The position numbers were made by a program, and so were the translations under genes. From assembly GCA_002110485.1 (NCBI GenBank), contig MOWL01000097.1, positions 1 through 64,000 on the forward strand: DNA of 64,000 nt. Direction: 5' to 3'. Position 1 is the first letter of the stretch. Each line of letters begins with the position of its first letter. The notes under the pieces were generated by a model. The model did not search any database, was not told the origin of the DNA, and was given only the letters and a program-made list of their open reading frames with translations. This stretch comes from Emergomyces orientalis. Lineage: Eukaryota > Ascomycota > Eurotiomycetes > Onygenales > Ajellomycetaceae. Shown here one piece after another: positions 1 to 12,905 of this stretch.

Positions 1-3000
1 GCTTTGACTCAACAGCAGAGATTGATTGCTATGCAAACTATCTAAGTGAATACATCAATGAGCTAGCAGAGAAACATGCTAAACACGCGTGCATCTGCAG
101 CAGAGTCGCTCATGGTGGTCCAACAGAGTGGCGCAGGCAGTGAGTGAGTACAAGAGAACCATGAGAGATGCAGACAGCACTGAGAAGAAAAGAAGACATG
201 CTCACAACAGACAAAACAAGAAAATAAAGCTGGTCAAGACTGCCAGCTTCTGTGATCTAATGAACAGTGCTGACACAGATTCTAAACTGCTCTGAAAGCT
301 GGCAAAGTGGGGTCACACACACACCAACAAGACCAAGCAACTGGCAAGACTGTCATCACTTAGAGGAATGCCAGAGACCTTGAATGAAACCAAGATGCAA
401 GCCACTGCATTTCAGAACAAGACTGAACTACTACAGGCGCGGTTCTTCCCAGAGTCTTTGGCAGCAAGGGAAGATGACATGAACATGGAAACACAGCTGC
501 AGAGTGTGACTGACATGATAGTGCTCACAGAGAAGGCCATGGCAGCGCTGATTGCTAGGCTTCTGAATGACAAGGCCTCAGATGCCAACAGCATCCCCAA
601 CCACTTTCTCAAAATGCTAGGCTCAAGGTTCATCACAGCAATAACTGAGCTTACACAGGCCTGCTGGCATTGGAAGTACTACTCACAGATATTCAAAACA
701 GCGCGCATGGTGGTGCTCAAGAAGCCAGAAAAGAAGAACTACAGTGAAGTGAAAGCCTGGAGGCTGATTACACTACTTGACACTCTAGATAAAATTGTAG
801 AGACTGCAACAGCCAAGGAAATAAGATCTCTGACAGAGAAACATGAGATGCTATCAGCTCAGCAAATAAAGACATGAGAAGACTGCTTCACAGAAACAGC
901 AATTGCTCTGTTACTGATACAGATTCACACAGTGTGAGAGAAGCAGAGAGCAGTGATTTCAGTGCTGTCACTGAACATCTCAGAAGTCTATGACAGAGTG
1001 CTCAGAAATTGTCTAGTGCACATTCTAAGAAAAAGAGAACTGCTCAGACAGCTGACTGAATGAGTCAACTCATTCATGCAGAGGCACAAGATGACACTAG
1101 TATTTGATGAGTAGAAAACTGAAGTCTTTGAGATGAATACAGATATCTCACAGAAATCACTCTTGTCACTCATTCTGTTCTTATTCTACAATGAGAAGTT
1201 GCTCAGAATATGTACACTATAAAGTGAGTCTGTCAGCTGCATAGAATTTGTAGATGATGTGAACATTCTAGTATATGACAACTCAACTGAAGTGAATTGT
1301 GCACATCTGGCATGAATCCATGCCAGCTGTGAGCTTTGAGTGAGCAGACATGGAGCAATCTTTGCACCACAGAAGTATGAGCTCATGCACTTTATCAGAA
1401 CAAGAACTAGATTCAATCTAGAACACTCACTGCAATTGTCACAGCAAGTGATCAAGCCACAGAGGGAGATGCGGGTGCTAGGCATCTGGCTTGACTCTAA
1501 GCTGAGGTGGCGTAGCCATGTCAGTAAGATGATAGGCAGAGCAAAATCGCAGATAGGTGCCCTAACTCAGACAACACAGTCAACCTGGGGCCTGCCACTG
1601 CAGCATGCCCGGAGGGTCTACAATGCAGTGATAAGGCCCGCAATAGAATACAGAGCGCTGGCATGGCATCAACCACAGGCGACACAACATGAACCGCGAC
1701 ATCAACGCCAGCTGCTAGCCAGCCTGGAGAAGATTCAAAATAAATGCCTACAGATCATTGCAGAGGTCTACAGAGCTACTCCAATCACCTCACTGAAGGC
1801 AGAGACAGCCACACTGCCTCTGAAGATATATCTAGACAGTGTGATGGTCAGAGCAACTGAGCAGCTTAAGAAGTCAGGAATCATGAAGCAGATAAAACAG
1901 GCATGTGTGCAGGTCAGAGCCAGACTTCGCAGAAGGAATAACAGAGGAATGCAGTCAGTGGAGGCAGTACTGCATCCAGTGAGCATGCAGCAGGGGTGGA
2001 GTGTAAATTGAGTGAGACAGACAAAGCAACTGAAAAAGCAGAAAAGACAAGAAAACAGTATACATAACTGAGTCTTCAAGAGATGAATGAGGGAGAAGAC
2101 AATGATAAGACAATGAAACAGATGAAAAGCACGCACAACACCATGAAGAGAACTGTTTGACAGGTCTCTGAATATAGAGCTACTAAGATGGCATGAGGGC
2201 CTGAGCAAGGCCCGAAGCTCATTGATAGTCCAGCTGTTGTACTGGCAAGACAGGCCTTGCAGTGTTTCTTCACAGAAGAAGAGTTCCTGACTTCCCCACA
2301 CTGAAATGTCCATGTGGATATGAGCATGAAACAGTGCTGCATGTGATGATACACTGTACACAATTCAGTGGGGAACGCGCGGAGCTGGAGCAGAAGAGCA
2401 GAGTGAATAAGAAGTGATTGCTGAATATCAAGAAAGAACTGCACAGACTTATCAAGTGATAGCTCAAGCAGGACATTCTCAGACAGTTCTCCCTAGCCAA
2501 GGTGTTAAGTGAGAGAAGAGCGGAATGAGATGCACAGCACAATTAAGAAACACAGCTGACACATATCAGAAGATGAAGAGTGCGAAGAGTGAGACTCTAT
2601 TAAAAGATAGTGAACTTGAAGTGCAGATCTGAGTGAACTGGCACACTGCAAGCATGAAGTTGAGTGACCAGGCACATCACAAGCATGGAGTTGAGTGGCC
2701 TGCGCGCTACAAGCACTCCAGAACATTGAAGTCTGCGCAATGAGCAGCAGACACACAGCATGAGATGCCACATTCATTAGAAGTCTTTCTTATGTTCAGA
2801 CAGAGATGATGATGATATAGAGGGTTTTCTTGTCTTCTCACAGTGCTATGCATCATCTTCTCTAAGAGCAGCCGGAGCTGCTCTGCAGTACTTGAAGTGA
2901 TTATAAATGTTGAATAGATTTGCTGTTCAGAGGGTTTTTAGGCCAGGACTATACTAGATAGCTCAAGATTTTTCTCACTTTGTATACTAGCTGCCTCCCC

Positions 3001-3043
3001 ACATATCCTCGGGATCAAGTGGTGTAGAAATAATAATAATAAA
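1..3043 (+). mobile_element. Decayed Tad-type LINE (non-LTR retrotransposon), 5' end outside window
   Basis: A reverse-transcriptase ORF2 relic runs left to right and is cut by the window edge. The stretch at 368-877 encodes the start of the RT domain (KASDANSIPNHFLKML, then KPEKKNYSEVKAWRLITLLD). The stretch at 1340-2011 encodes the RT C-terminal part (RVLGIWLDSKLRWRSHVSKM). Around 2150-2410 a WHEGLSKARSSLIVQL-like segment leads into a terminal zinc motif of the type CPCGYEHETVLHVMIHC. This order is typical of fungal Tad-like LINEs lacking RNase H. The 3' end is a (TAA)n tail at about 3029-3043 after GGTGTAGAAA. Many in-frame TGA stops replace expected CGA arginines, so the copy is dead. CpG is scarce, with patches left near 1460-1710. 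Confidence 0.9.
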
Positions 3044-3047
3044 TATG
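3029..3047 (+). repeat. (TAA)n tail of the LINE
   Basis: A short TAA/AAT repeat follows the last coding remnant of the LINE and marks its 3' end. Simple-repeat tails of this kind are usual for Tad/I-group LINEs. Confidence 0.6.
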
Positions 3048-3810
3048 TGTCTGTAGAGGAATGAAAACCTTCAGCAATCAAAAACAATCAAATACATGGG
3101 AAAAACATTGAACAACTTCTTCAAACTTAGTATGTGAAGGCTGGAGAGTAGCTGTTTCATGCCACTCGTGCAGGTTCAAAGGGCATTGGAGACAGTTTCT
3201 GAGCTGAAGTTATATTCACTAGACCCGTCATATTTTTCTTGATGAAGGTAAGCCTGCCACCTTTCTGGATTGTGTGGGCTTGTAGCGCCTAGGAAGTAGC
3301 CTGATAGAATGTTGGTGATAAGGCAATGAGCAAAGGGTTCCAGGGCGGATATATATATATATATTCAATCCATCCAATGAACTGGCGAGTCCAGCACCCA
3401 CCAGGAGGAAGTTCAATTCAACCAGCCAAGAATAGAGATGACCCAAATAATAAAAGAAACATACATCCATGAAGAGGGTCATATAATCATGCGGATTATA
3501 GCTCTTTTAAACCAATAATGAATTTGGTTGCTGGCTACGTTGTTTGTCGTTGTAGAGGTAGCAGTTGTAACAAGCTGTCAAGGAAGACGAAGCTGGATTA
3601 TTCATCCACTGGTAGACAAACCAAACCACCTTGAGCTTCATCCAACATCATCCAATATCATCTACCGCAGCGGACACCAGCAACATTTCCTCCATTCAAA
3701 CAAACCCAACTACCTTGAGAACTTCCTATTCCACTTCAGAATTTCCACATTGTATTTTACGAGTTCTCTAGCTTCAAACGACACCAGCTCCCCCTTCCTC
3801 TCTGCCTGCC
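3048..3810. other. Intergenic: LINE 3' end to rpn9
   Basis: No gene is recognised. An (AT)n run lies at about 3349-3363. The part from about 3530 is the presumed promoter and pyrimidine-rich leader of rpn9. Confidence 0.5.
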
Positions 3811-5112
3811 ATGCAGGCCGATAAGATCCCCGATTTTCTCGCAGAGCAACGGGAAGAAGCTCTCAGCGAGTCCCATGAATCCTTTTTAGCCTTCGAAGAT
3901 TTCTGGGAGCGGAAACTATGGCATCAGCTCACAAATGCGCTGATAGAATTCTTCTGCCTCCCGGAAAGCGCTCCGCAGAGACTAGCCATCTTCAAGAACT
4001 TCATCCTCAGCTTTGCGGACAAGATCAATCAGTTGAAGTTTGTGACTCTAGGGTTGATGGCATCGACACAATGTGAAGGTTCGTCTACGAAATTTTAGAA
4101 TGGAAATTGGAGTTTACACTGTGGGGGTATGGCGGGATTTAAAAAAGCTAACACAGGGGGATTTCAGACGACCAAGAACGCCTCGCATTCCTTACATCGT
4201 TGGCTGAAAGGGTAAACAAACCCGGATCACAAGATGCATATGTTTATGCCATGGCAGATGTGGCCAGTGTGAAGCTACGACTAAAGGACTTTGAGGGAGC
4301 CCGAAAGGATTTGGATGCCTCAGAACGCGTGTTGGATTCCTTTGATTCCGTTGAAACAGTTGTACATGCCGCATTCTACAAAGTAAATGCGGATTACTAC
4401 CACGTAAGTCCCGGCACATAATACATATTTATATCAACCCTCTTTCTAACTCTACGACCCGGTATATCAGGCCAAACTAGAATTCGCTTCCTACTATAAA
4501 AACGCCCTCCTCTACCTTGCATGTGTGGACGTCAAAGACCTGACACAAGAAGATTGCGCCGCAAGAGCATACGACCTGAGCATAGCCGCCCTCGTCTCCG
4601 ACTCCATCTACAACTTTGGCGAACTCCTCCTTCACCCCGTCCTTGACTCTCTCAAAAACACACAACATGCCTGGCTCCGTGACCTGCTCTTCGCATTTAA
4701 CCGCGGTGATCTCGCTGCCTACGACGTTCTCGCGGGGAACATCAGCAAAAACCAACTCCTGGAACAACACAAGGTCTTCTTATACCAGAAGATCTCGCTG
4801 GCCGCGCTCACGGAAACTGTTTTCCGACGACCGCCACATGACCGCACAATGACCTTCACTGCGATATCACAAGAGACAAAAGTGCAGCCTAATGAGATCG
4901 AGCATCTTATCATGAAGGCGCTTAGTCTTGGTCTGCTCAAGGGGACTATCGACCAAGTTGCGCAGATCGCACGGATCAGTTGGGTGCAGCCAAAGGTTCT
5001 GGACATGGGGCAGATCGAGGGAATGCGGAATAGGCTGCGCGAGTGGGATTCTGGGGTCAATCAACTGGGCCATTGGATTGAGGGGGTTGGGAAGGATGTT
5101 TGGGCTGCATAG
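3811..5112 (+). CDS. rpn9: 26S proteasome regulatory subunit Rpn9 (PSMD13)
   Basis: Non-ATPase lid subunit of the 19S regulatory particle, with a scaffold role in lid assembly and ubiquitin-dependent proteolysis. Three coding exons: 3811-4078, 4168-4403 and 4471-5112, giving 381 residues, close to the 376-393 of human PSMD13 and yeast Rpn9. Splicing restores GLMASTQCE-DDQERLAFLTSL across intron 1 and ADYYH-AKLEFASYYKNALLYL across intron 2. The N-terminal helical repeats contain KLWHQLTNALIEFF. The second half carries the PCI domain, with NFGELLLHPVLDSLKN, the winged-helix part EIEHLIMKALSLGLLKGTID, and the family signature WVQPKVLDMGQIEGMRNRL near the C-terminus. The ATG follows a CT-rich leader and matches the family start (PDFLAEQRE). 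Convergent with gaa1. Nothing unusual. Confidence 0.96.
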
Positions 5113-5616
5113 ATATCCCCAATTTTCTCGTCTTATCAGTCTCTCTGGTTTCTTTTTTAAATTATTGATCATATGCTACACGTTCACCGGCGCACTTGTT
5201 ACCCAACCGCCCAGTGTAAGATTATAAAATCTATCTGATTCAGAATTAGGTTTCGGGACAAGTTTTACATTCTGATTCTTGATAGATCGTATCAATTTGT
5301 ACCAAGAGATTATTTTATGCAATAATTCCGCAAAGGGTGGATACTTAACAGGTGTAACCAAGGGGGCGAACGTATGAGAGGCCACTAGGGACTCTGATAT
5401 GTGCCCGCAAATTAGGTACCACATGATATAAGAAAACTTGAAAAATTTTGACAGACGGGTCTTAACCGCTATTTCCCCTGGAATCTATGGAGTATACAAA
5501 AACAAATATTAAAGAGCACGAAAAAAAAACCCTCTCCAGGGTCCCGTGTTTCTCCTGCCAACTGAGTTTCACATCAAATTTTAACATAATATGGTCACTA
5601 TACCATTCTTTCTACC
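5113..5616. other. Convergent intergenic spacer rpn9/gaa1
   Basis: AT-rich 3' flank shared by two convergent genes. No ORF or RNA gene is recognised. Confidence 0.6.
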
Positions 5617-7973
5617 TCAGAAAAGAGACGAAGCAAGTAACAAGCACCCACACTGCCAAGCGGGCCACCACATACACCAAACGACTACGTGAGTCCACAC
5701 ACCCCATACGTCCCATCCGAACGCCGCCTCAGTCAGCAATGTCGATATCGGAATCTGCCAGAAGTGACAAGCAGCCAATAGCACTGCAGTTGGTGAAAGT
5801 AGATTCATGAAGATGAGGCCTAGCACGGATAGGAGCATGGTCGTCACTGATGTTGAGGCTGAAAGTGCTGGCCCTTTGGCCTTATCCGTAGAAGCTGATG
5901 ATTGAGGATTCGTTGCGTTTTGGGTAAACTGGTTTCGGATATGGCCAATGTAGGATAGGGGCGTACATAAGAGGCCGATTATGAGGGATAGGGAGAAGTT
6001 TAGGGTTGCGAGGGCGGAGAGGAAGAGGCCAAGGAGGAGAAGGGAGAAGGATTTTATGAGGAGGAATTGTTGGGTTGATGGGCTTGAGTAGCGGGTTAGG
6101 ATGGCGGCGAGAATTATTGGGAGGACGATGTTTATGAAGGCGAGGAGGTAAGTTGCTTGTTCGAAGTACTGTGGAAGTGAAACTGGGTTAGAGTCGACGC
6201 TTTTTATATAATTTTTTTTTTAAGAAAAATAAAACATACTTGATGGGGCATATTGTTGAACGCGTAGAGCGGGACTACACCTAGAAGGTGAAGTCCAAAT
6301 ACTAACGCCAGTGGCAGTGCCATATGCCGTTCCAGAATGCCATTTGTTTCCTGCTCAGCAGCGATGATATATTTCCCTCCATTTGATTTTGGTTTCTTAG
6401 GAGCAGAATTCTTGATGATTGTTGGGGAAGCTCGCACACCGCTTTTCATCCACAAAGCAACTGCCATGATGGTGAAGCTCCCAGCAATCAACATTGCACT
6501 GGGAAGATACGTCCCAATGCTGACGAATCGGTTCGCTTGCATTAAAATATAGAAGAAAAAGCTCTGGTGGAAATGCTCCAGTAGATTATTCAAGCTGCGC
6601 ACAAGGCTTTCTACAGTCCTACCAAGCGCCATTTCATCCTGCCATCCGTTGCCAATCGTCTGGATCGTAATCGCATCAATATGGTAAGGTATAAAGCTAC
6701 TATGAGCGCCAGCGGCATTACCCAATCCTTGGTTCACCATTCCTCGAAGCATAGTTAGCAGGCGCATTTTGTAGCTATCGTTGTGCTCAAACATCCTCTG
6801 CAAGGTTGCCGGAATGCCCATTTGTCCACTGGATACTGAAACAGCGGTGTTAAATAGGTCTAGGTTCGGCAGCTGTCCATTGACGCCATCGTATACGATA
6901 TGGATAGATTCGAATCGATGATCGAAAGGGTATTCGAATACTAAAGCGCCCTGCAGAGCGCCACTTTTTAGAGGAAGGGGTTGAACGGATGCCGGATGCA
7001 TATCATGGTAAGCGTCAACCCATGCTTGTGTACCGGATTTGCTGTCCGGTGTAATTAGGAAGATGATATCTTTGGACCATAGCGACCATCCTGTCCCACT
7101 ATAGCATTAGTATTGTTGTTATTCCGCTCTCAGATTTTGATTTGCGAGAGACAAACGCTTGAAATATCTAGCCAGAGTTAAGGCCAAAGTTACGCCATTG
7201 AGGTTTGGCTCGCCGTCAATGGTTTTCCAAGCGGCTACCAAAACAATAGCTTCTGTCCCATCTCCCCGTGGAGCATGAATGACGCCGTAAACATTTTGTC
7301 CCGCATGTGTGTTCCCAGCTGACTGATACTCATAATCCTGAGTTGCGACTTTCAGGCCGGATTCTCGAAATATCGACTGGATCTTTTCGGAAATTCTATG
7401 TCGATAGCAGCACAACGCGGAGGGTTAGCCATCTGTCTCTCCGCAGAATCAGTGGGCAGATAAAGTTCGAAAACAGTAACATATAGAACGGATATTGTGC
7501 GGCAGTTTTGATATTTAGGGTATATTCCATTTCCTTCCAACTCATGCGAGCATTCTCAGAACCATGATAAAGCGAAAATGAAACCAAAATCACGTACACG
7601 TCATACTCCGCATCCTTCACAAGGTCAATTTCCCGTCTATACCCTCGAAAGACATTCTGTTCACTCCCCGCGAAGTACGTGTGTACCTGGCCTGGTAAAA
7701 GCGCGTTCTCGGAGATGTATGTTTGGCGGGAGTATTCGTTAAGCGGGAGGAGAAGGAGCCAGACAACCCCGACAACGACGAGAATAGCGGATAGATATGG
7801 CGGAAATTTATACAACAGGCGTGGATCGCGGCGCAGCCTGAGGACTAAATTGGCTGTTTTGATATCCAATGGGTTAGGGACAACGTGGCCAGGGACGCAT
7901 TTAGAGGTGGTATGCTATCTATGAGGGGAAGGAGGATCTCCGGAAGCATTTATTTCTTACATATCAGAGCCAT
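5617..7973 (-). CDS. gaa1: GPI transamidase subunit Gaa1
   Basis: Endoplasmic-reticulum membrane subunit of the complex that attaches GPI anchors to proteins. Five exons in coding order: 7973-7961 (13 nt, MALI plus one base), 7853-7598, 7395-7157, 7090-6240 and 6168-5617, giving 636 residues. The micro-exon was placed by its GTAAGA donor, a CTAAC branch point and a CAG acceptor, which give MALISNLVLRLRRDP. The first membrane segment is ILVVVGVVWLLLLPLNEYSRQ, followed by the conserved lumenal ENALLPGQVHTYFAGSEQ and the M28-peptidase-like region (VLVAAWKTIDGEPNLNGV, then DIIFLITPDSKSGTQAW). Further membrane segments lie in the last 270 residues, ending near GWDVWGVWTHVVVW. Each junction keeps frame and family similarity. 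Convergent with rpn9 and tail-to-head with the rhomboid gene. Confidence 0.95.
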
Positions 7974-8258
7974 TGACGGAGATACCTCCAGGAATTGTAT
8001 CCCCACGACGCCATAAGCAAATTGTACAGATCAGGCGTCTATGCATGCATTGGAGCTGGTCCCGAAGTTGCGGAGTTGAAGATAACTGAAACTACGGCGT
8101 GTCACAGAGACCACTTACGTTGCCAGAGTTACCAATTATTATTCCTATTTGACATTGATTATTATATGCCAATTTCCCAGAATAAAGCCAGTAGAGTCTA
8201 AAATAATAAATATATACAAAAAAATTTTAACCCATCCATATCAAAGCGCTAAATATTC

Positions 8259-9458
8259 TTATGGGCCCAGTCGTTGAGTAGAACCCAGCGGAAGGCTTAT
8301 TGCCCCTGTTTCTTCGTTCGATCCGAACCCCCTAGTGGGCAAGATCCCGTATCTTCCATAGGTTTTCTGATCAACCGAGATGTAGTGAGGCAGTATTCCG
8401 AGAAGGTTTAATTTCTTTTCGATCCAGCGAAGGATTTTCTCTGGCGGAACGAGGAATTTCAGGTATCCTAGTCCAACTAATTTTACAAATTTGTGAGTTT
8501 CTGTAATGGTCGGGTCGCGGAGATTGCTGGAAGGAACTTACAAAGATAGCCGACAGCGACACCGCATAAGTGGCCCAAGAGGCTGGTATTGGGGATTAGT
8601 GCAGACGCCAAAATTATTAAGAGCAATGGTGTTGTCCAGGTTGGTATTCTATATGTTCCAATACTGTCCAGTGTATGTTAGTAACCGGCAGACATGCAGA
8701 TGGTCAAGGCGAAGGAACGAAAAATGGGGTAACTAACACAAAGTGTGGATTGGTTTGAAATGTTTTTATTGCTTCAATTCCTAAAAGCAAAAATATCCAG
8801 ACACTGTGGGGATCCAAGTCAGCTATATTCGGTTAACAGAGCCTCTGCAACGAAGAAAACTTACCTAGAACCTAACACAGCAGTATTGTCCTTCAAAATG
8901 ACTTTTTCGAAGAGCAAGTATAGCCCGGCTGGCAAGGTTGAAAGTGCTAGAATAAGGGTACAGTTAGTTTCATTCAAAGAAAATCACGCAATGATGTACA
9001 CTAAAAAAGGATACATACGCCCAATAAATAATGCTACAGATGTAAGCGTGCCGTGCTCCGCCTCGAACCTCTCCAGGAGAGGCGTTAGAGCTACGATATT
9101 CCAGAGGGTGTGGAACAATCCATTATGAACGATCGGATAGGTATTCAGTCGGTACACTTGAGAACGATATATCGTGAGCAAATATAATAGAAGATTCCAG
9201 GTGCAAGATCCCCCGAGTTTCTCGCAAGCGGATTTTCCAACTTGCCGCAATATAGGATATTTTATACGCACTCGATGCTAATCCAATCTCGTTAGGTACC
9301 AAGGCACCCCATTGTGCCACATCCCATATCGACTGAATTCCCAAAACCCAAAATACCGCAATGAGTAAGATGACAACGCGTGTGAATAGTGGCAAACGAA
9401 GTATATATGAACGTAATCGGCCTGGGTTAAACGGGAGGGGTGGAAAAGGGTTCGTCAT
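8259..9458 (-). CDS. rbd2: Rhomboid-family intramembrane serine protease (Rbd2/RbdB type)
   Basis: Six exons in coding order: 9458-9272, 9156-9019, 8946-8865, 8803-8738, 8663-8542 and 8476-8259, giving 270 residues, the usual size of fungal Rbd2/RbdB. The protein starts MTNPFPPLPFNPGRLRSYIL and has about six membrane segments. The rhomboid L1-loop signature is TYPIVHNGLFHTLWNIVAL. The probable catalytic dyad is Ser136 in LGSSVWIFLLLG (GxS motif, codon split by intron 3) and His189 in LLGHLCGVAVGYL. In Aspergillus this family cleaves the SREBP-type factor SrbA in the hypoxia pathway; that role here is inferred from the family only. All splice sites are GT/AG and all frames join. Transcribed in the same direction as gaa1, with its stop 285 bp from the gaa1 start. 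Confidence 0.93.
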
Positions 9459-11647
9459 TATAGGTCGTGGGCGTAATTCGGATGTTTTAAGAGTACTCGA
9501 CCGAAGAAGGGAAGGTAGGGGATAGTGATCACAGGTTCGAATGAATTTGGGCCAGATATTCTGCGCAAAAGGCTTGTTCGAAACAATAAAACGAAGTATA
9601 GATAAAGAATAGGCGTGATTTGGACTCTTTGGAAGCAGGTGCACGAGGGCTTGTAGAAAGGAGAAGGCCTTCAATTATTCGTTTCGCTGGTTTGGATAAA
9701 CGATATATATACCCTTTTTCAGTAGCAATCAGGAAGTTGGGCAGATTTGCAGCGAATATGTCCACCGGATGGTGATGCGCCGGAAAACGTAGTCTTGTCG
9801 CTCACCAGGTTGCTACCGCCTAACCATGCAAGTTGCAATCACAGAAAGGACAGCGCGAAAGTAAAAAAAACACAAGCGGGTGTTTTGAGCAGTGAGTCTG
9901 CCCTTTAGTCCTGGTTCCCTTCAGTTAAAACGTGCGCAAGAGAAGAAGGGAATGCGCAGGAGAAGTTGTTATTTGGTTGGAGATATGCATTGAAAGGAGA
10001 ACTTGCGGCGATGCTGAAAATTGACCCTCGAGTATTTACCCAAGTCCGCGCGGGCTGGAGCGGACGCTAAGCCTAAACAGTCAAGCCACTGCGGCCAACA
10101 TCTGGGGGTTGCTCCAAACTTGATGATGTTCAAGCTCAGCGACATCGGCAAGATATCGATATCAAAGATTCGAACCAGTCTTCATCATGCCCAATACATG
10201 CGACCATGGCGGGACTCTCGGTGGAAACGATAAATTGTTTCAAGCAATGTTAGGTTTAACCAAGGCGGAGAGCAGGACGCACTCGGATAGCCCTTTTTTC
10301 TACTACATTCCTAGGATTGGAGAGGGCCCAAAGGCATAATGGCTTCGGGGACGTCTTTTCCAGGGCTACTATATCAACAGTCGATTTCGTTATCCCTTGG
10401 GTTCTCAATTCGAGCGTTTCGTTTCAGAGTTCTGGTCTGTTCCGCTTCGGTGGTGTGACAGGTCATGGTCGGTTTGCCGTACAAGATTGGCTTTGACAAA
10501 ACCCCCATGGAGGGCCATGGACTTGTACTAATAAATAAAAATGCCACTCACACTAATATGAGGGCTTCAAGGCTCGGGCTTCAAGGCGTTGTTGGTTAAT
10601 TGTCGTCGTCAGTTGTCATGGATGTTGTTTGATCCAGCACATGATCCCCAATTCATGGCCTACCCCAGGCTTTATGTTTCCATTAGAAACAATCCTCCTA
10701 CTATTAGCCTCAGTTTTCTCGATCACATAAAGTCTCTAGCTTTAAATGGAAAATTCGCTTGCTCTAATAATATTCACCTTTTCTCTCAACGTTATTCTGA
10801 TTTTTCGTTCTACACCCTTTTTTCTCGTAGCATTGCTAAGATACGTATTCATATGCTGTTCTACATATCTTATTTAATTCGTCAACTGCTTTGTTGTTTA
10901 GCAAATCTTTATCATTGCTCTGCATTGGAACTGATTGACAGGCGACAAATTTCGGATTGCCGAAGTGGGTTGGGTTCATCCACTACGCTCATGATGTCTA
11001 CCGAGGACTTCCGGGCCATCCCAAATTCCTGTCATATTGGGATCAGGATGTATGGGAATTCCGGTCACGGTGACAATAGTTGGGCAAACATTACGAAATG
11101 TTCACAAAAGCACTGGACAACATGTGGCTATGCGGGGTACAACCTCGCTAGATTTTAGTCTCACTCGCTCAAGCCTTCCCATTAATAATGTCGAAGGCCT
11201 GTATTAAAGAAGAGCCAATGGATACTATATCACAAACGTTTTGGAACTTACGGACGTGAAAGAATGTTTTTCGATGATATATGTCATGAGAAAAGGGGGC
11301 CAAGGAAGATATTGAAGGGTGACGAAACAGCCTTTCCCAGACAGGAGGAATAGGTTGAGGATAGTGGTCTCTTGGTCGAAAACAAACAGTCGCTATTTCG
11401 ATTGAATTGTGCACGTCCAAATTCACCGCACAATCCGTTGGCCTCTAGATTCACGCATATCAAAAGATAGCGCGCGTTAGGAGTGGGCCCTTCTCTTCTG
11501 CGCGAACAACTGCAGGATACTTATATATCTCAGCGCCACCAACATACCATTGAGCTCCAAGCGCGCACAATATCTTCGGCGGTTGCTTGAAATTACTAGT
11601 GCCCTTTTCTCTAACAGTCATTTGATACATGCCCTACGTAGATCCCA
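9459..11647. other. Intergenic, divergent promoters of rbd2 and the PAQR gene
   Basis: About 2.2 kb with no gene recognised. The only longish open frame, at 10589-11158 (+), lacks any familiar motif and sits in AT-rich sequence. CpG content looks normal, so this is not transposon debris. Confidence 0.5.
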
Positions 11648-12905
11648 ATGGCATTATTACGAAGACCTATTGCCAAAGCTACCGCCCTCGCAATATCGTC
11701 GCAACCACCTAGGAAGAGCAAACCACAAATTCATTTGCTTACTTTCGAGGAGACGCCAACATGGTATGACGCGGATAAGTTCGTACTCACCGGATATCGT
11801 CCGCAGTCCAAGACGAGGGCAGCTGCTCTTTTTAGCTGGACATATCTGCACAATGAATCGTGCAATATCTACTCCCACCTCATACCGGCCGCACTGTCAA
11901 CTGTGGGCCAATGGCCTCTACACCGGTATATTTCTGATAAATATCCCTTGGCACCGTGGGGGGATAGGCTTGTACTCTCCTTCCATGTTTTGACGACTGC
12001 AGTCTGCCTAGGTACTTCATCGCTGTTTCACACGTTTAAGCATCATTCCCCGCAGGTCGCGGAAACCTGGCTGGTAAACGATTTTATGGGAATAGTTAGC
12101 TTGATATTTGGTGATTTCATAAGTGGTGTTTACTTTGGATTTTATTGCGAATGGAGCCCCAGGCTAGTTTATTGGTTTATGGTTGGTATATATATTGTTT
12201 GCTTGTTATCGTTTTTTATTGACATCGTCCCTTTTTCTTGATTTACCTCCATACATCTTCATTACAAAAAAAATGCCAGAAACAACATATCTAACTGTCC
12301 ATTTCACCACATGGTTCAATTCTTGAAAACCCAAGATCACAATACTGGCATCCCTGACCGCCACTGTCCTCTCGAACCCACAATACAATGGACCAGAATA
12401 CCGAGCTTTCCGTTTGAGCATTTTCATCGGCACGGCGTTATCAGGGTTTGGCCCGATAATCCACAGCGCCATAATCTTCGACCTTGACACCTTTACCCAC
12501 AGCGGCATTCCATACTATCTCTTGGAGGGATTACTTTTAATAATAGCCGCGTACATCTACGAAGTGAGTAAATCTCATCTTCCCCGCAGCGTGAAACCTG
12601 TTTTTTCCCTCCCCAACCCTCTCTTCACCCCCTCCCCCTCCCCCTCCCCCGGTTTCAATCCTCTTGATTATTTCCATCTTGCTCGGCAATTGAAGCGATA
12701 ACCTGTATTTTTTTTTATTTTTTTTTATTTTACATAACCAAAGCGCCAAATCCCCGAACGCTGGTATCCCGGTCAATTCGATATATGGGGCCATTCTCAT
12801 ACGGTTTTCCATGCGTTAGTCGTGCTGGCAACGGGGGTACATTTCTGGGGATTGCTGAGTGCATTCCACTTTGATTATTGGAATAGGGCGGTTTGTTCCG
12901 TTTAG
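11648..12905 (+). CDS. PAQR/adiponectin receptor-like (Izh/hemolysin III) seven-TM protein
   Basis: Three exons: 11648-12181, 12336-12563 and 12744-12905, giving 307 residues. The reading passes LVYWFM-ITILASLTATVL and IAAYIYE-RQIPERWYPGQFD at the junctions. Family signatures are visible: LHNESCNIYSHLIPA before TM1; SSLFHTFKHHS, holding the first putative metal-binding histidine; and WGHSHTVFH, holding the two C-terminal histidines. Izh proteins in yeast affect zinc and sterol homeostasis and are thought to act as receptors or ceramidase-like hydrolases; their exact reaction in filamentous fungi is uncertain. The intron 1 donor (GTTGGT) is weak but is the only frame-keeping site. Intron 2 holds a (CCCCT)n pyrimidine run. 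Convergent with the YTP1-like gene. Confidence 0.92.

Noticed and set aside
10150..10190. tRNA T-loop-like GGTTCGAATC on the - strand
   Set aside because: The five bases on each side do not pair and no acceptor or anticodon stem fits.
10589..11158. 189-codon open frame on the + strand
   Set aside because: AT-rich, no recognisable motif, no splice partners; likely chance.
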